Assembly (NCBI GenBank): GCA_934167685.1
Contig: CAKPLQ010000056.1
Location: forward strand, 1 to 6,370
Length of the DNA stretch: 6,370 nt
Direction: 5' to 3'
DNA from: an uncultured Clostridia bacterium
Lineage (GTDB): Bacteria; Bacillota; Clostridia; TANB77; CAG-508
Both the position numbers and the translations under genes were made by a program. Shown piece after piece: positions 1 to 6,238 of the stretch. Position 1 is the first letter of the stretch; each line of letters begins with the position of its first letter. Below the pieces are notes generated by a model. It ran no database searches, was not told where the DNA came from, and saw only the letters and a program-made list of their open reading frames with translations.

Positions 1-545
1 AATTCCTCTGTTGTCTCAATTTCTTTTGTTTTTCGATATATACAAACATTTTTCGCAATCTGCCTAGAAAATCGCTCTTCACCATATTCATAAATAATAT
101 TTGCTAGTTTTTCTTCTGAATAATTATTTACTACATCTTTTGCTGTTAATGATTGTGTTTTATCCATTCTCATATCTAGCTCATTATTTCCTAAATAGCT
201 GAATCCTCTTTCTCTTTCGTCTAATTGATATGATGAAACACCCAAATCTAATAGTATTCCATCGACCTCTTCTATTCCTAGATTTTCTAATATTTCTTCA
301 ATCTCATCATGGTTTCCATGCACATATTTTACATTTTGGAATTCTTTTAGATTTTCTTTTGCTGCATTTAATGCCTCTGTATCTCTATCTATTCCAATGA
401 GTAAACCTTCAGGTGATAATTGTTTTAAAATTTGCTTGCTATGCCCTGCTCCACCTAAAGTTCCATCTACATATATTCCATTTGATTTTATATTTAATCC
501 TTTAATTGTTTCTTCTAACAATACTGGTTTATGCTTAAATTCCAA
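1..545 (-). CDS. rsmH: RsmH (MraW), 16S rRNA m4C1402 methyltransferase, N-terminal part
   Basis: This is the first 181 codons of the SAM-dependent enzyme that methylates N4 of C1402 in 16S rRNA in the ribosomal P site. The gene runs off the left edge; the family is usually about 310 residues, so roughly 40% is missing. Visible family motifs are [12 protein letters not shown] at residues 3-14, the SAM-binding glycine loop [12 protein letters not shown] at 25-36, GIDRD at 51-55, [20 protein letters not shown] at 98-117, LDMRMD at 123-128 and [11 protein letters not shown] at 156-166. The start is a TTG at 545-543, because an AAGAGGTG ribosome site lies five bases upstream, the protein then begins at the usual family position, and the first in-frame ATG is far inside the conserved region. 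It follows mraZ, as in the dcw cluster of most bacteria, but after an unusually long spacer. The identification is secure. Confidence 0.97.
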   Translation of the reverse strand, partial: MEFKHKPVLLEETIKGLNIKSNGIYVDGTLGGAGHSKQILKQLSPEGLLIGIDRDTEALNAAKENLKEFQNVKYVHGNHDEIEEILENLGIEEVDGILLDLGVSSYQLDERERGFSYLGNNELDMRMDKTQSLTAKDVVNNYSEEKLANIIYEYGEERFSRQIAKNVCIYRKTKEIETTEE

Positions 546-550
546 TTTTA

Positions 551-558
551 CACCTCTT
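551..558 (-). promoter_or_regulatory. Ribosome binding site deciding the rsmH TTG start
   Basis: On the minus strand this reads AAGAGGTG, five bases before TTG at 545-543. No ATG is available at the conserved N-terminus, so this site supports the TTG start. Confidence 0.85.
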
Positions 559-575
559 TTTTATTAATTGCTATT

Positions 576-607
576 ACAGCTGAAGTTCGATATTTCCCTT
601 CAGCTGT
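576..607 (-). promoter_or_regulatory. Perfect 10-bp hairpin in the mraZ-rsmH spacer
   Basis: The arms ACAGCTGAAG (576-585) and CTTCAGCTGT (598-607) are exact complements around a 12-base loop. In the mRNA of the dcw operon the stem ends about 17 bases before the rsmH ribosome site. No U-run follows it on the minus strand, so it is not an ordinary terminator in that direction. On the plus strand GCTTTTT follows it, but no plus-strand gene precedes it. It could be an RNA processing site, a stability element or an attenuator for rsmH; its role is inferred only from its place. Confidence 0.55.
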
Positions 608-736
608 GCTTTTTATACTTCTTTTGTTTCTTGGAATTTATCTTTAGCAATTTTGTCTTTTGTATTTTAAATTTTTTCTTTAGTGTGATTTCTTTTGTAC
701 TTTTGTCTTTAGTATCTTTATATAAACTTTTGCAAG

Positions 737-1162
737 TTATATACCTAACATTGTCATATTCTCTGCAATTTCATCTGCAGAAATGTTTTCATCACATTTT
801 CGCCAAATTTCTTTATCCCAAATTTCTAATCTTGTTCCAACTCCTACTATTACAGCATCTTTTTCTAGCTTTGCTGCAACTCTTAAATTTGATGGTATTA
901 AAAATCTTCCTTGCTTGTCTATCTCACATTCTGTTGCTCCAGATAAGAAAAATCTAACAAAATTTCTTGCATTTTTGTCTGATAGTGGAAGTGCTTTTAG
1001 TTTTGCTTCAAAATTCAACCATTCATTCTGAGAAAATACGAATAAACATCCATCTAAACCTTTAGTAATAATGAATTTTTCACCAATGTCTTGTCTTAAC
1101 TTGGCTGGCATTATCATTCTACCTTTTGCGTCTAAAGAGTGCTCGTATTCACCAATTAACAA
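737..1162 (-). CDS. mraZ: MraZ, DNA-binding regulator of the dcw (division and cell wall) cluster
   Basis: The protein has 141 residues, the usual MraZ length. It carries two SpoVT-AbrB-like halves. The first has [20 protein letters not shown] at residues 4-23. The second has [19 protein letters not shown] at 76-94 followed by [15 protein letters not shown]. Both DxxxR signatures, D11-R15 and D82-R86, are present, and the tail AENMTMLGI is a normal family end. MraZ forms ring-shaped oligomers that bind tandem repeats upstream of its own gene and control the operon. Three such repeats lie at 1227-1256. The start codon is TTG at 1162-1160, fixed by an AGGTG ribosome site eight bases upstream; no ATG fits. 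The gene is first in its transcription unit and precedes rsmH. The identification is secure; the direction of regulation (repressor or activator) is not shown directly. Confidence 0.98.
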   Translation of the reverse strand: MLIGEYEHSLDAKGRMIMPAKLRQDIGEKFIITKGLDGCLFVFSQNEWLNFEAKLKALPLSDKNARNFVRFFLSGATECEIDKQGRFLIPSNLRVAAKLEKDAVIVGVGTRLEIWDKEIWRKCDENISADEIAENMTMLGI

Positions 1163-1170
1163 TTGAACTT

Positions 1171-1175
1171 CACCT
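1171..1175 (-). promoter_or_regulatory. Ribosome binding site deciding the mraZ TTG start
   Basis: The minus strand reads GATGAGGTG, with AGGTG eight bases before TTG at 1162. The ATG inside GATGAGG is followed at once by AGG TGA and cannot start a gene. Confidence 0.85.
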
Positions 1176-1226
1176 CATCTTTCTTATTTTGATGTTATCA
1201 CATACTTTATCAAGCCATATCATGAC

Positions 1227-1256
1227 GCACCACTTTGCACCACTTCTTACCACTTC
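1227..1256 (-). promoter_or_regulatory. MraZ operator: three tandem 10-bp repeats
   Basis: Read on the minus strand, three repeats follow one another in exact 10-bp register: GAAGTGGTAA (1256-1247), GAAGTGGTGC (1246-1237) and AAAGTGGTGC (1236-1227). The core AAGTGGT occurs in all three. Known MraZ operators are tandem repeats with one-turn spacing: TGGG-based in E. coli and AAAGTG-based in Mollicutes. These repeats resemble the latter and lie directly upstream of mraZ. They begin at about the predicted transcription start of the promoter at 1263-1291, a position that suggests repression. Confidence 0.88.
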
Positions 1257-1262
1257 GATACC

Positions 1263-1291
1263 ATAATAATACATTTCATATTTTTTTGCAA
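1263..1291 (-). promoter_or_regulatory. Sigma-A-type promoter of mraZ-rsmH
   Basis: On the minus strand there is a -35 box TTGCAA (1291-1286), a 17-base spacer and a -10 box TATTAT (1268-1263). Transcription would start near 1256, at the first MraZ repeat, giving a leader of about 94 bases. The hexamers match the consensus at 4/6 and 5/6. A weaker candidate, TTGATA near 1210-1215, lies downstream of the repeats but has no good -10 at the right distance. Confidence 0.65.
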
Positions 1292-1353
1292 GTGTTTTTT
1301 ATAAATTTTTTTAATTTTTCTTATTTTAAATTTTTAACTAAAAGAACAAAAGC

Positions 1354-1386
1354 AAAAAAACAGATAACATTTTTTAATGTTACCTG
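1354..1386 (-). terminator. Intrinsic terminator of the DUF975-rubrerythrin unit
   Basis: On the minus strand CAGGTAACATT (1386-1376), a four-base loop and AATGTTATCTG (1371-1361) form an 11-bp stem with one G-U pair. A run of seven T (1360-1354) follows directly. It lies eight bases after the rubrerythrin stop codon and separates this unit from mraZ. Confidence 0.93.
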
Positions 1387-1394
1387 CTTATTTT

Positions 1395-1934
1395 CTAATA
1401 ATTTTCTGCTTTTATTTCAAAATATGCTTTTGGATGTGCACATACTGGGCATACTTCTGGTGCTTTTGTTCCAACTACAATATGTCCGCAATTTCTGCAT
1501 TTCCATATTTTAACTTCTCCGGCTTCAAATACTTTTCCTTCTTTTACATTTTCTAATAATTTTTTATATCTTTCTTCATGTTCTTTTTCAATTTTTCCTA
1601 CTTCTGTAAATAAATACGCAATTCTATCAAAACCTTCTTCTTTAGCTTCTTTTGCCATTCTTTCATACATATCTGTCCATTCAAAATTTTCGCCTTCTGC
1701 TGCTGCAGCTAAATTATCTATTGTTGATGGAATTTCTCCTCCGTTTAATAATTTAAACCATAATTTAGCATGTTCTTTTTCATTATCTGCTGTTTCTTGG
1801 AATATTGCAGCTATTTGCTCATATCCTTCTTTTTTAGCTTTACTTGCAAAATAAGTATATTTATTTCTTGCTTGTGACTCACCTGCAAAAGCTTCCATTA
1901 AATTTTTTTCTGTTTTTGTTCCTTTTAATTCCAT
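1395..1934 (-). CDS. rbr: Rubrerythrin, non-haem di-iron peroxidase
   Basis: This 179-residue cytoplasmic protein reduces hydrogen peroxide in anaerobes, with electrons arriving through its rubredoxin domain. The N-terminal four-helix di-iron domain (about 1-135) holds the full ligand set expected by comparison with the Desulfovibrio protein: E19 (in AGES), E52 and H55 (EKEH), E82 and E85 (GENFE), and E116 and H119 (EKEH). The C-terminal rubredoxin-like domain has C146, C149, C162 and C165 in two CxxC pairs, with the family ending CPVCAHPKAYFEI. Length and domain order are those of classical rubrerythrin, and no key residue is missing. The ATG start has a GGAGG site seven bases upstream, which sits inside the last codons of the DUF975 gene two bases away, so translation is probably coupled. 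A strong terminator follows. No PerR-like box was recognised near the upstream promoter. Confidence 0.97.
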   Translation of the reverse strand: MELKGTKTEKNLMEAFAGESQARNKYTYFASKAKKEGYEQIAAIFQETADNEKEHAKLWFKLLNGGEIPSTIDNLAAAAEGENFEWTDMYERMAKEAKEEGFDRIAYLFTEVGKIEKEHEERYKKLLENVKEGKVFEAGEVKIWKCRNCGHIVVGTKAPEVCPVCAHPKAYFEIKAENY

Positions 1935-1936
1935 TA

Positions 1937-2515
1937 TTATTCCTCCCTTTCTTTAATTGAATTATAAAAATTAGTTGTTGTTGCACTAACATATGGTACT
2001 ACATAGATATAAGCAATTCCAAATGTTATTGCTCCTAAAATGTACCACCAAAAGAAAGATAGTTGTAATACAAACAAATCAAATTTGTGTCCATCCATTA
2101 TTTCTTTACTATTATTTAATGCTTCACGTGCTGTAAGTTCTGGATTATCTGCTAGAATATATGGAGCCATAGCATAAGAAAATACTTTTATAATTCCTGG
2201 TATTATAAATAATAATGACCATAAGAATGTAAATATATATGTTATAATACTTAACCATACTGCTTTTCCTGTAATATTAAATCCATTAAATAAATCTCCA
2301 ATTGAAATTTCTTCATTTTTTGCAAGTTTTAAATATATCATACATAAAGAAATTTCAAATGCTGATGTTATTATTAATGTTCCTATTGGACCTAAAACTG
2401 GTATAAAAGCACATGCTCCTCCTATCACTCCAACTATTAGCATCATTACAAATAAAATGCCGATTTTTCCACTAATCTGTTCTTTTGCTGCAGATTTTAA
2501 TTCAATTCTTGTCAT
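1937..2515 (-). CDS. DUF975 family integral membrane protein
   Basis: The protein has 192 residues and the features of DUF975, a Firmicute membrane family of unknown function. It has a short basic and polar N-terminus, hydrophobic segments at about 18-36, 43-64, 85-109 and 145-175, and the family signature IPGIIKVFSYAMAPYILADN at 105-124. ELTAREALNNSKEIMDGHKF and LQLSFFWWYILGA follow. No signal peptide or catalytic motif is seen. Its ATG has a GGGGAGG site eight bases upstream. It is the first gene after a near-consensus promoter and ends two bases before rubrerythrin, so the two are made together. That suggests, but does not show, a part in membrane or redox stress. The family call is fairly sure; the function is unknown. 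Confidence 0.88.
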   Translation of the reverse strand: MTRIELKSAAKEQISGKIGILFVMMLIVGVIGGACAFIPVLGPIGTLIITSAFEISLCMIYLKLAKNEEISIGDLFNGFNITGKAVWLSIITYIFTFLWSLLFIIPGIIKVFSYAMAPYILADNPELTAREALNNSKEIMDGHKFDLFVLQLSFFWWYILGAITFGIAYIYVVPYVSATTTNFYNSIKEREE

Positions 2516-2547
2516 ATTTAATTCCTCCCCTTTTATTTTCTACTTAA

Positions 2548-2576
2548 ATTTTATTCTATTTTTATATTTCTGTCAA
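2548..2576 (-). promoter_or_regulatory. Sigma-A promoter of the DUF975-rubrerythrin operon
   Basis: On the minus strand the perfect -35 box TTGACA (2576-2571) is followed by a 17-base spacer and the -10 box TAAAAT (2553-2548, 5/6 match). Transcription would start near 2541, about 25 bases before the DUF975 start. No terminator hairpin is visible between the uvrB stop and this promoter, so some uvrB transcripts may read into the unit. Confidence 0.85.
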
Positions 2577-2589
2577 TGTTTTTTGGTAA

Positions 2590-4545
2590 CTATATTAATT
2601 TTTCTAATTCTTTTATTTTATCCCTAATTTCGGCAGCCTTCTCAAATTCCATTTTGCTTGCATATTCAAGCATTTCATCTGTTAATTTATTTATAGTATC
2701 TTTAATATCCTCTTCTTTTTCTAATTTGTATTCAACTCCAATGTTCTCAGTTTGAATTGCTCTAATTGAATCTCTAACAGATTTTTTAATTGTTGTTGGT
2801 GTTATATTATGTTCTTTATTGTATGCCTCTTGAATTCCACGTCTTCTGTTTGTCTCTTTTATTGCTTTTTCCATTGAATCTGTAAGCTCATCTGCATACA
2901 TTATAACTGTTCCATCTGTGTTTCTTGCAGCACGTCCTATTGTTTGAATTAGTGAACGCTCTGAACGCAAAAATCCTTCTTTATCTGCATCAAGTATTGC
3001 TACTAATGAAACTTCTGGAATATCCAATCCCTCTCTTAACAAGTTTATTCCCACTAAAACATCAAATTCTCCTAAACGTAACTTACGAATTATTTCCATT
3101 CTTTCTAATGCTTTCGTGTCTGAATGTATATAATTTACTTTAATGTCTAAACTTTTTAAATATTCTGTTAAGTCCTCTGCCATTTTTTTGGTTAATGTTG
3201 TTACCAAAACTCTTTCTTTTCTTTCTACTCTAATTCTAATTTGTTCTAATAAATCGTCTATCTGATTAGTTACTGGTTTTACTTCTATTTTAGGGTCAAG
3301 TAAGCCTGTTGGTCTAATAATTTGTTCTACAACATTGTCTTTTGCATGCTCTTTCTCATAATCTGCTGGTGTTGCACTTACAAATACAACTTGATTTATT
3401 CTTTCTTCAAATTCATTAAATGTAAGTGGCCTATTATCAAATGCGGATGGAAGCCTAAATCCATATTTTACAAGTGATTCTTTTCTTGCTCTGTCTCCAT
3501 TATACATTGCTCTAACTTGTGGAATTGTTGCATGTGATTCATCTATTAATAGTAAAAAGTCCTTTGGGAAATAATCAAATAGTGTGAATGGTGGACTTCC
3601 TGGTTCTCTTCCACTAATATGTCTTGAATAGTTCTCTATTCCTTGGCAAAATCCAGTTTCTTTCATCATTTCTATGTCGAAATTTGTTCTTTCCTGGATA
3701 CGCTGTGCTTCTATTAATTTATTTTCTTTTTTAAAATATTCTACTCTTTCTTCCATTTCTTGTTCAATAGTCTTTATGGCTCTTTCCATTTTTTCTTTAG
3801 ATGTTACATAATGAGAATTTGGAAATACCATTACATGTTCTCTTAAGCCTATTGATTTCCCTGTTAATGGATTTATTTCGCTTATTTTTTCTATCTCATC
3901 TCCCCAGAATTCTACTCTTATTGCTGACTCTCCCTTATCTGATGGATATATTTCTACAATGTCTCCTTTAGCTCTAAATGTTCCTCTTTTAAAGTCTATC
4001 TCGTTTCTAGAGTATTGCATATTTACTAGCTTTTTTAGCATTTTGTCTCTTTCTACTTGCATTCCTGGACGCAATGATACTATCATGTTTTCATAGTCTA
4101 TTGGGTCTCCTAATCCATATATACAAGATACTGATGCTACTATTATTACATCTTTGGTTTCAAATAATGAGGCTGTTGCTGAATGCCTTAATTTGTCTAT
4201 TTCATCATTTATTGATGCATCTTTTTCTATATATGTGTCTGACTGCGCTATATAACTTTCTGGCTGATAATAATCATAGTATGAAACAAAGTATTCAACA
4301 TGGTTTTCTGGAAAAAACTCTTTGAATTCGGAATATAGTTGTCCTGCTAGTGTCTTATTATGTGCTAATACCAATGTTGGCTTCTGCGTTTTTTCTATTA
4401 TATTGGCCATTGTGAATGTTTTTCCAGAACCCGTTACTCCTAGAAGCGTCTGGTATTTCTTGCCTCTTTCTATTCCTTTTACTAGATAATCTATTGCCTT
4501 AGGTTGGTCGCCTGTTGGCTTATATTCTGATACTAACTCAAACAT
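2590..4545 (-). CDS. uvrB: UvrB, excinuclease ABC subunit B
   Basis: This 651-residue protein is the damage-verifying, ATP-dependent helicase-like subunit of nucleotide excision repair. UvrA loads it on DNA and it then recruits UvrC. The features are complete and in order: Walker A GVTGSGKT at 36-43, the beta-hairpin region with [20 protein letters not shown] at about 89-108, the DESH box ([10 protein letters not shown]) at 331-340, SATP at 390-393, RPTGLLDP at 411-418, [20 protein letters not shown] at 498-517 and motif [10 protein letters not shown] at 534-541. A C-terminal UVR coiled-coil domain at about 613-648 binds UvrC. Length is normal and no residue is missing. The ATG has AAGGAG six bases upstream. 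uvrA and uvrC are not in the window. The next gene downstream has its own promoter. A promoter inside an inverted repeat lies upstream; no standard GAAC-N4-GTTC LexA box is visible. Confidence 0.99.
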   Translation of the reverse strand: MFELVSEYKPTGDQPKAIDYLVKGIERGKKYQTLLGVTGSGKTFTMANIIEKTQKPTLVLAHNKTLAGQLYSEFKEFFPENHVEYFVSYYDYYQPESYIAQSDTYIEKDASINDEIDKLRHSATASLFETKDVIIVASVSCIYGLGDPIDYENMIVSLRPGMQVERDKMLKKLVNMQYSRNEIDFKRGTFRAKGDIVEIYPSDKGESAIRVEFWGDEIEKISEINPLTGKSIGLREHVMVFPNSHYVTSKEKMERAIKTIEQEMEERVEYFKKENKLIEAQRIQERTNFDIEMMKETGFCQGIENYSRHISGREPGSPPFTLFDYFPKDFLLLIDESHATIPQVRAMYNGDRARKESLVKYGFRLPSAFDNRPLTFNEFEERINQVVFVSATPADYEKEHAKDNVVEQIIRPTGLLDPKIEVKPVTNQIDDLLEQIRIRVERKERVLVTTLTKKMAEDLTEYLKSLDIKVNYIHSDTKALERMEIIRKLRLGEFDVLVGINLLREGLDIPEVSLVAILDADKEGFLRSERSLIQTIGRAARNTDGTVIMYADELTDSMEKAIKETNRRRGIQEAYNKEHNITPTTIKKSVRDSIRAIQTENIGVEYKLEKEEDIKDTINKLTDEMLEYASKMEFEKAAEIRDKIKELEKLI

Positions 4546-4593
4546 ATCTTTCTCCTTATATATTTTATTTTTTATTTCAACTTATAAACAAAT

Positions 4594-4639
4594 TTCGTGT
4601 AATTTTAGGCTGATAGTAATTATTTTTCAATTACACGAA
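4594..4639 (-). repeat. 11-bp perfect inverted repeat enclosing the uvrB promoter
   Basis: TTCGTGTAATT (4594-4604) and AATTACACGAA (4629-4639) are exact complements separated by 24 bases. One arm covers the first two bases of the -35 box and the other covers part of the -10 box, so a protein binding both arms would cover the promoter. Arm centres are 35 bp apart. It may be an operator; a role as RNA hairpin is unlikely, since most of it lies upstream of the predicted transcription start. Confidence 0.6.
4602..4630 (-). promoter_or_regulatory. Probable uvrB promoter
   Basis: On the minus strand TTGAAA (4630-4625), a 17-base spacer and TAAAAT (4607-4602) match the sigma-A consensus at 5/6 each. 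Transcription would start near 4595, leaving a leader of about 50 bases. A second match nearer the gene, TTGTTT-18-TAAAAT, would start transcription within the ribosome site and is less likely. Confidence 0.65.
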
Positions 4640-4695
4640 TTAGTGAAGGCTTTGAATACTTGACTTAAAAATTTCATCAGAATGGTAAGACTTAC

Positions 4696-4719
4696 TTCAA
4701 TAAAAAATCTTTTATTAAA
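4696..4719 (-). terminator. AT-only hairpin after the RhuM gene, possible weak terminator
   Basis: On the minus strand TTTAATAAAA and TTTTATTGAA form a 10-bp stem with one G-U pair around GATT. It begins 23 bases after the RhuM stop codon. The stem has no G-C pair and no clean U-run, so termination would be weak. The rest of 4640-4742 holds only a short GTAAG/CTTAC palindrome near 4685-4695 and no gene. Confidence 0.25.
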
Positions 4720-4742
4720 TCAACTATCATATGTTCTTTTAT

Positions 4743-5771
4743 CTAAGTTCTATTAGTATTTTTATTTTCCTCCAAATATTTCTGATACATTTTATCCATA
4801 CTTGAAATATACTGCATATCTTGCTTTGCTTTAAATTTCTCATATTCTTCATTTGCTTTTTCTATTGCTTGTTTATGTGATATTCTACCAGAATCTTTTA
4901 ATATTTCTTTTTTTCTAAATTTTAAAAGATTATCTGTTTCATTTATCCAATCTTTCATTTTCATTACTTGTTCATCTTCTGCCATTGATTCAGCATAATC
5001 TAAAAATAAATTTGTTAAATTATTTAACTTTTTCAATTCATCTTCGTTTAAATAATTTTTAGCAACACTCACATCATATTTATATATCATTCCATCTGGT
5101 GCTTCATTCCAAGTTGTAAGTCCCATATTTGTTTTTTCAGCATTTGCTCTTTCAAAAATTAATTCCGCAGCAGTGTGTCCTGTTATCGCATAGTGAAGTT
5201 TATTTTGGACTATTTTAAAGAACGTATATGCTTCTTCTGAATTTTTATCATAATCTATTGATGTAGTCATAAATATATCTGTTATTTTTTGATATGCCAT
5301 TCTTTCACTTGTACGAATTACTTTAATTCTTTCTAGTAATTCATCAAAGTATTTTTGATTAATTTTTCCGCCTTTCAAAAATCTGTCGTCATCTAATGCA
5401 AATCCTTTAGTCATATATGAATTTAATATCTTAGTTGCCCATATTCTAAATTCTGTTGCTTTTTTAGAGTTAACTCTATATCCGACAGAAATTATTGCAT
5501 CTAAATTATAAAACTCTGTATTATATGTTTTTCCATCACTTGCAGTATGTGCAAATTTTGCACATACTCGATTTTTATCTAGTTCACCCTCATTAAAAAT
5601 ATTTTTTAAGTGTTTAGTTATTACTGTTCTATCAATGTCAAATATTTCAGCCATAGTCTTCTGAGATACCCATAAGGTTTCTCCATTTATTAATAATTCA
5701 ATATTAGTATCCCCATTATCTTTTTTATAAAAAACTATATCATTATTTGAAGCTATAATTTTGTTATCCAC
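4743..5771 (-). CDS. RhuM family protein (virulence protein RhuM-like)
   Basis: The 342-residue product belongs to the RhuM family, named after a gene of a Salmonella pathogenicity island and scattered through bacterial accessory DNA; its biochemical role is not established. A predicted helix-turn-helix covers about 36-59 (SQKTMAEIFDIDRTVITKHL). The core signature EFYNLDAIISVGYRVNSKKA lies at 86-105, followed by TEFRIWATKILNSYMTKGFALDD. A second conserved stretch, TGHTAAELIFERANAEKTNM, is at 197-216. The end (about 285-337) is charged and probably coiled-coil, with FRKKEILKDSGRISHKQAIE. No signal peptide or membrane segment is seen, so it is cytoplasmic. The start is GTG at 5771-5769, fixed by GAGGTGA six bases upstream. 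It sits between a core repair gene and a repeat-bearing non-coding block, in line with acquisition by transfer, but its AT-rich composition does not differ obviously from its neighbours. Confidence 0.9.
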   Translation of the reverse strand: MDNKIIASNNDIVFYKKDNGDTNIELLINGETLWVSQKTMAEIFDIDRTVITKHLKNIFNEGELDKNRVCAKFAHTASDGKTYNTEFYNLDAIISVGYRVNSKKATEFRIWATKILNSYMTKGFALDDDRFLKGGKINQKYFDELLERIKVIRTSERMAYQKITDIFMTTSIDYDKNSEEAYTFFKIVQNKLHYAITGHTAAELIFERANAEKTNMGLTTWNEAPDGMIYKYDVSVAKNYLNEDELKKLNNLTNLFLDYAESMAEDEQVMKMKDWINETDNLLKFRKKEILKDSGRISHKQAIEKANEEYEKFKAKQDMQYISSMDKMYQKYLEENKNTNRT

Positions 5772-5777
5772 TATAAA

Positions 5778-5784
5778 TCACCTC
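5778..5784 (-). promoter_or_regulatory. Ribosome binding site deciding the RhuM GTG start
   Basis: The minus strand reads GAGGTGA, six bases before GTG at 5771. No in-frame ATG lies near it. Confidence 0.8.
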
Positions 5785-5801
5785 TTTTTCTTATTTTCTA
5801 C

Positions 5802-5829
5802 ATTATTTCAGATTTTCCCTCTATTTCAA
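5802..5829 (-). promoter_or_regulatory. Possible promoter of the RhuM gene
   Basis: On the minus strand TTGAAA (5829-5824), a 16-base spacer and AATAAT (5807-5802) fit sigma-A moderately, with a start near 5795 just upstream of the ribosome site. A competing candidate farther upstream is TTGGTG-17-TATTAT, just after the 5948-5986 hairpin. In such AT-rich DNA neither is certain. The rest of 5830-5947 shows no gene. Confidence 0.35.
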
Positions 5830-5947
5830 ATATTTCTCATAAGTTATTTACATAAAAATAATTCTGCACGAATTGGGTCACAAATTTTATTTGTTCATCT
5901 TGAATTAAATTCTGAGTTTATAATAATTTTTGACTTTTCAATCACCA

Positions 5948-5986
5948 AACGACCAAAATAGCAGAACTTCTGTTATTTTGGCCGTT
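5948..5986 (-). terminator. Long 19-bp hairpin between the small ORF and the RhuM gene
   Basis: Two 19-base arms (5948-5966 and 5968-5986) match at 17 of 19 positions around a single central base; the core reads CCAAAATA, CAGAA, TTCTG, TATTTTGG. In RNA of either strand one of the two differences becomes a G-U pair, leaving one A-C mismatch. On the minus strand it begins 25 bases after the stop of the 47-codon ORF, where a terminator would lie, but GTCGTTTGG follows rather than a U-run. It could instead be a dispersed palindromic repeat. Confidence 0.45.
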
Positions 5987-6011
5987 CATTTCTCTTGACT
6001 ATAAAACTTAA

Positions 6012-6155
6012 TTAAGAATATCTTTTTTTAAAAATATTAACTCTCCCTCTCTTGTTTACATGTTCTAATGGACTTTGCTCTTTTTCTTTCATACATTTCA
6101 TACCATTATTCTTTGCTTCTTTTAAGTTTTTGGTTTCATAATCTTTCTTTTTCAT
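6012..6155 (-). CDS. Possible small basic protein of 47 residues, unknown function
   Basis: I do not recognise this product. The ORF starts at ATG 6155-6153 with AGAAGG eight bases upstream and ends at TAA 6014-6012. The peptide starts MKKKDYETKNLKEAK and ends with a basic tail GRVNIFKKRYS. It is rich in Lys and Glu, has one Cys (C21), and lacks a hydrophobic segment, so it would be a soluble cytoplasmic peptide. Support for it being a gene is the strong promoter at 6239-6267, a ribosome site at good distance, the hairpin after the stop, and the same direction as the RhuM gene about 240 bases downstream. Against it are its size and the lysine bias that any A-rich stretch gives. It may also be a remnant of a longer gene, or the RNA may be the functional product. 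Confidence 0.42.
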   Translation of the reverse strand: MKKKDYETKNLKEAKNNGMKCMKEKEQSPLEHVNKRGRVNIFKKRYS

Positions 6156-6162
6156 TGAGTAT

Positions 6163-6185
6163 GCCTTCTAAAATTTATTGAAGGC
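6163..6185 (-). promoter_or_regulatory. Leader hairpin covering the small ORF's ribosome site
   Basis: In the minus-strand RNA GCCUUC (6185-6180) pairs with GAAGGC (6168-6163) around an 11-base loop. The AGAAGG ribosome site of the 47-codon ORF (6169-6164) is largely within the 3' arm, so the folded RNA would block translation. A weaker hairpin (TTATTG/CAATAA, 6209-6214 with 6224-6229) and an unpaired GGAGG (6197-6193) with no start codon after it lie upstream in the same leader. This resembles a translational switch, but no known riboswitch class is recognised. Confidence 0.4.
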
Positions 6186-6238
6186 TTTTAAACCTCCAAG
6201 CTTTTCACTTATTGGTTTCTAAGCAATAACTAATATTA

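Noticed and set aside
580..736. Lys-rich open frame on the minus strand after the mraZ stop, ending in the hairpin
   Set aside because: About 40 codons stay open in the -1 frame, but there is no start codon or ribosome site, the mraZ end is already normal for the family, and an A-rich stretch reads as lysine by itself.
568..957. Plus-strand ORF of 129 codons across the mraZ-rsmH spacer and mraZ
   Set aside because: It is the complement of the A-rich spacer and of mraZ, is full of Leu, Phe and Ile, has no family features, and conflicts with a secure gene. The other plus-strand ORFs within mraZ, rubrerythrin and uvrB are rejected for the same reason.
4724..4736. LexA-like half site GAACATATGATAG upstream of uvrB
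   Set aside because: Only the GAAC half fits; the second half reads GATA in place of GTTC, and it lies about 180 bases from the gene, away from the best promoter.
5761..5961. Plus-strand 66-codon ORF between the RhuM gene and the long hairpin
   Set aside because: It overlaps the RhuM start and its ribosome site, has no ribosome site of its own that I can see, and its composition is that of AT-rich non-coding DNA.
5942..5989. 15-residue ORF inside the 5948-5986 hairpin on the minus strand
   Set aside because: It has no good ribosome site and is almost wholly the palindrome, so the open frame is probably accidental.
6193..6197. Strong GGAGG ribosome-like site in the leader on the minus strand
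   Set aside because: No ATG, GTG or TTG lies within usable distance after it, so it was not taken as the start of another gene.
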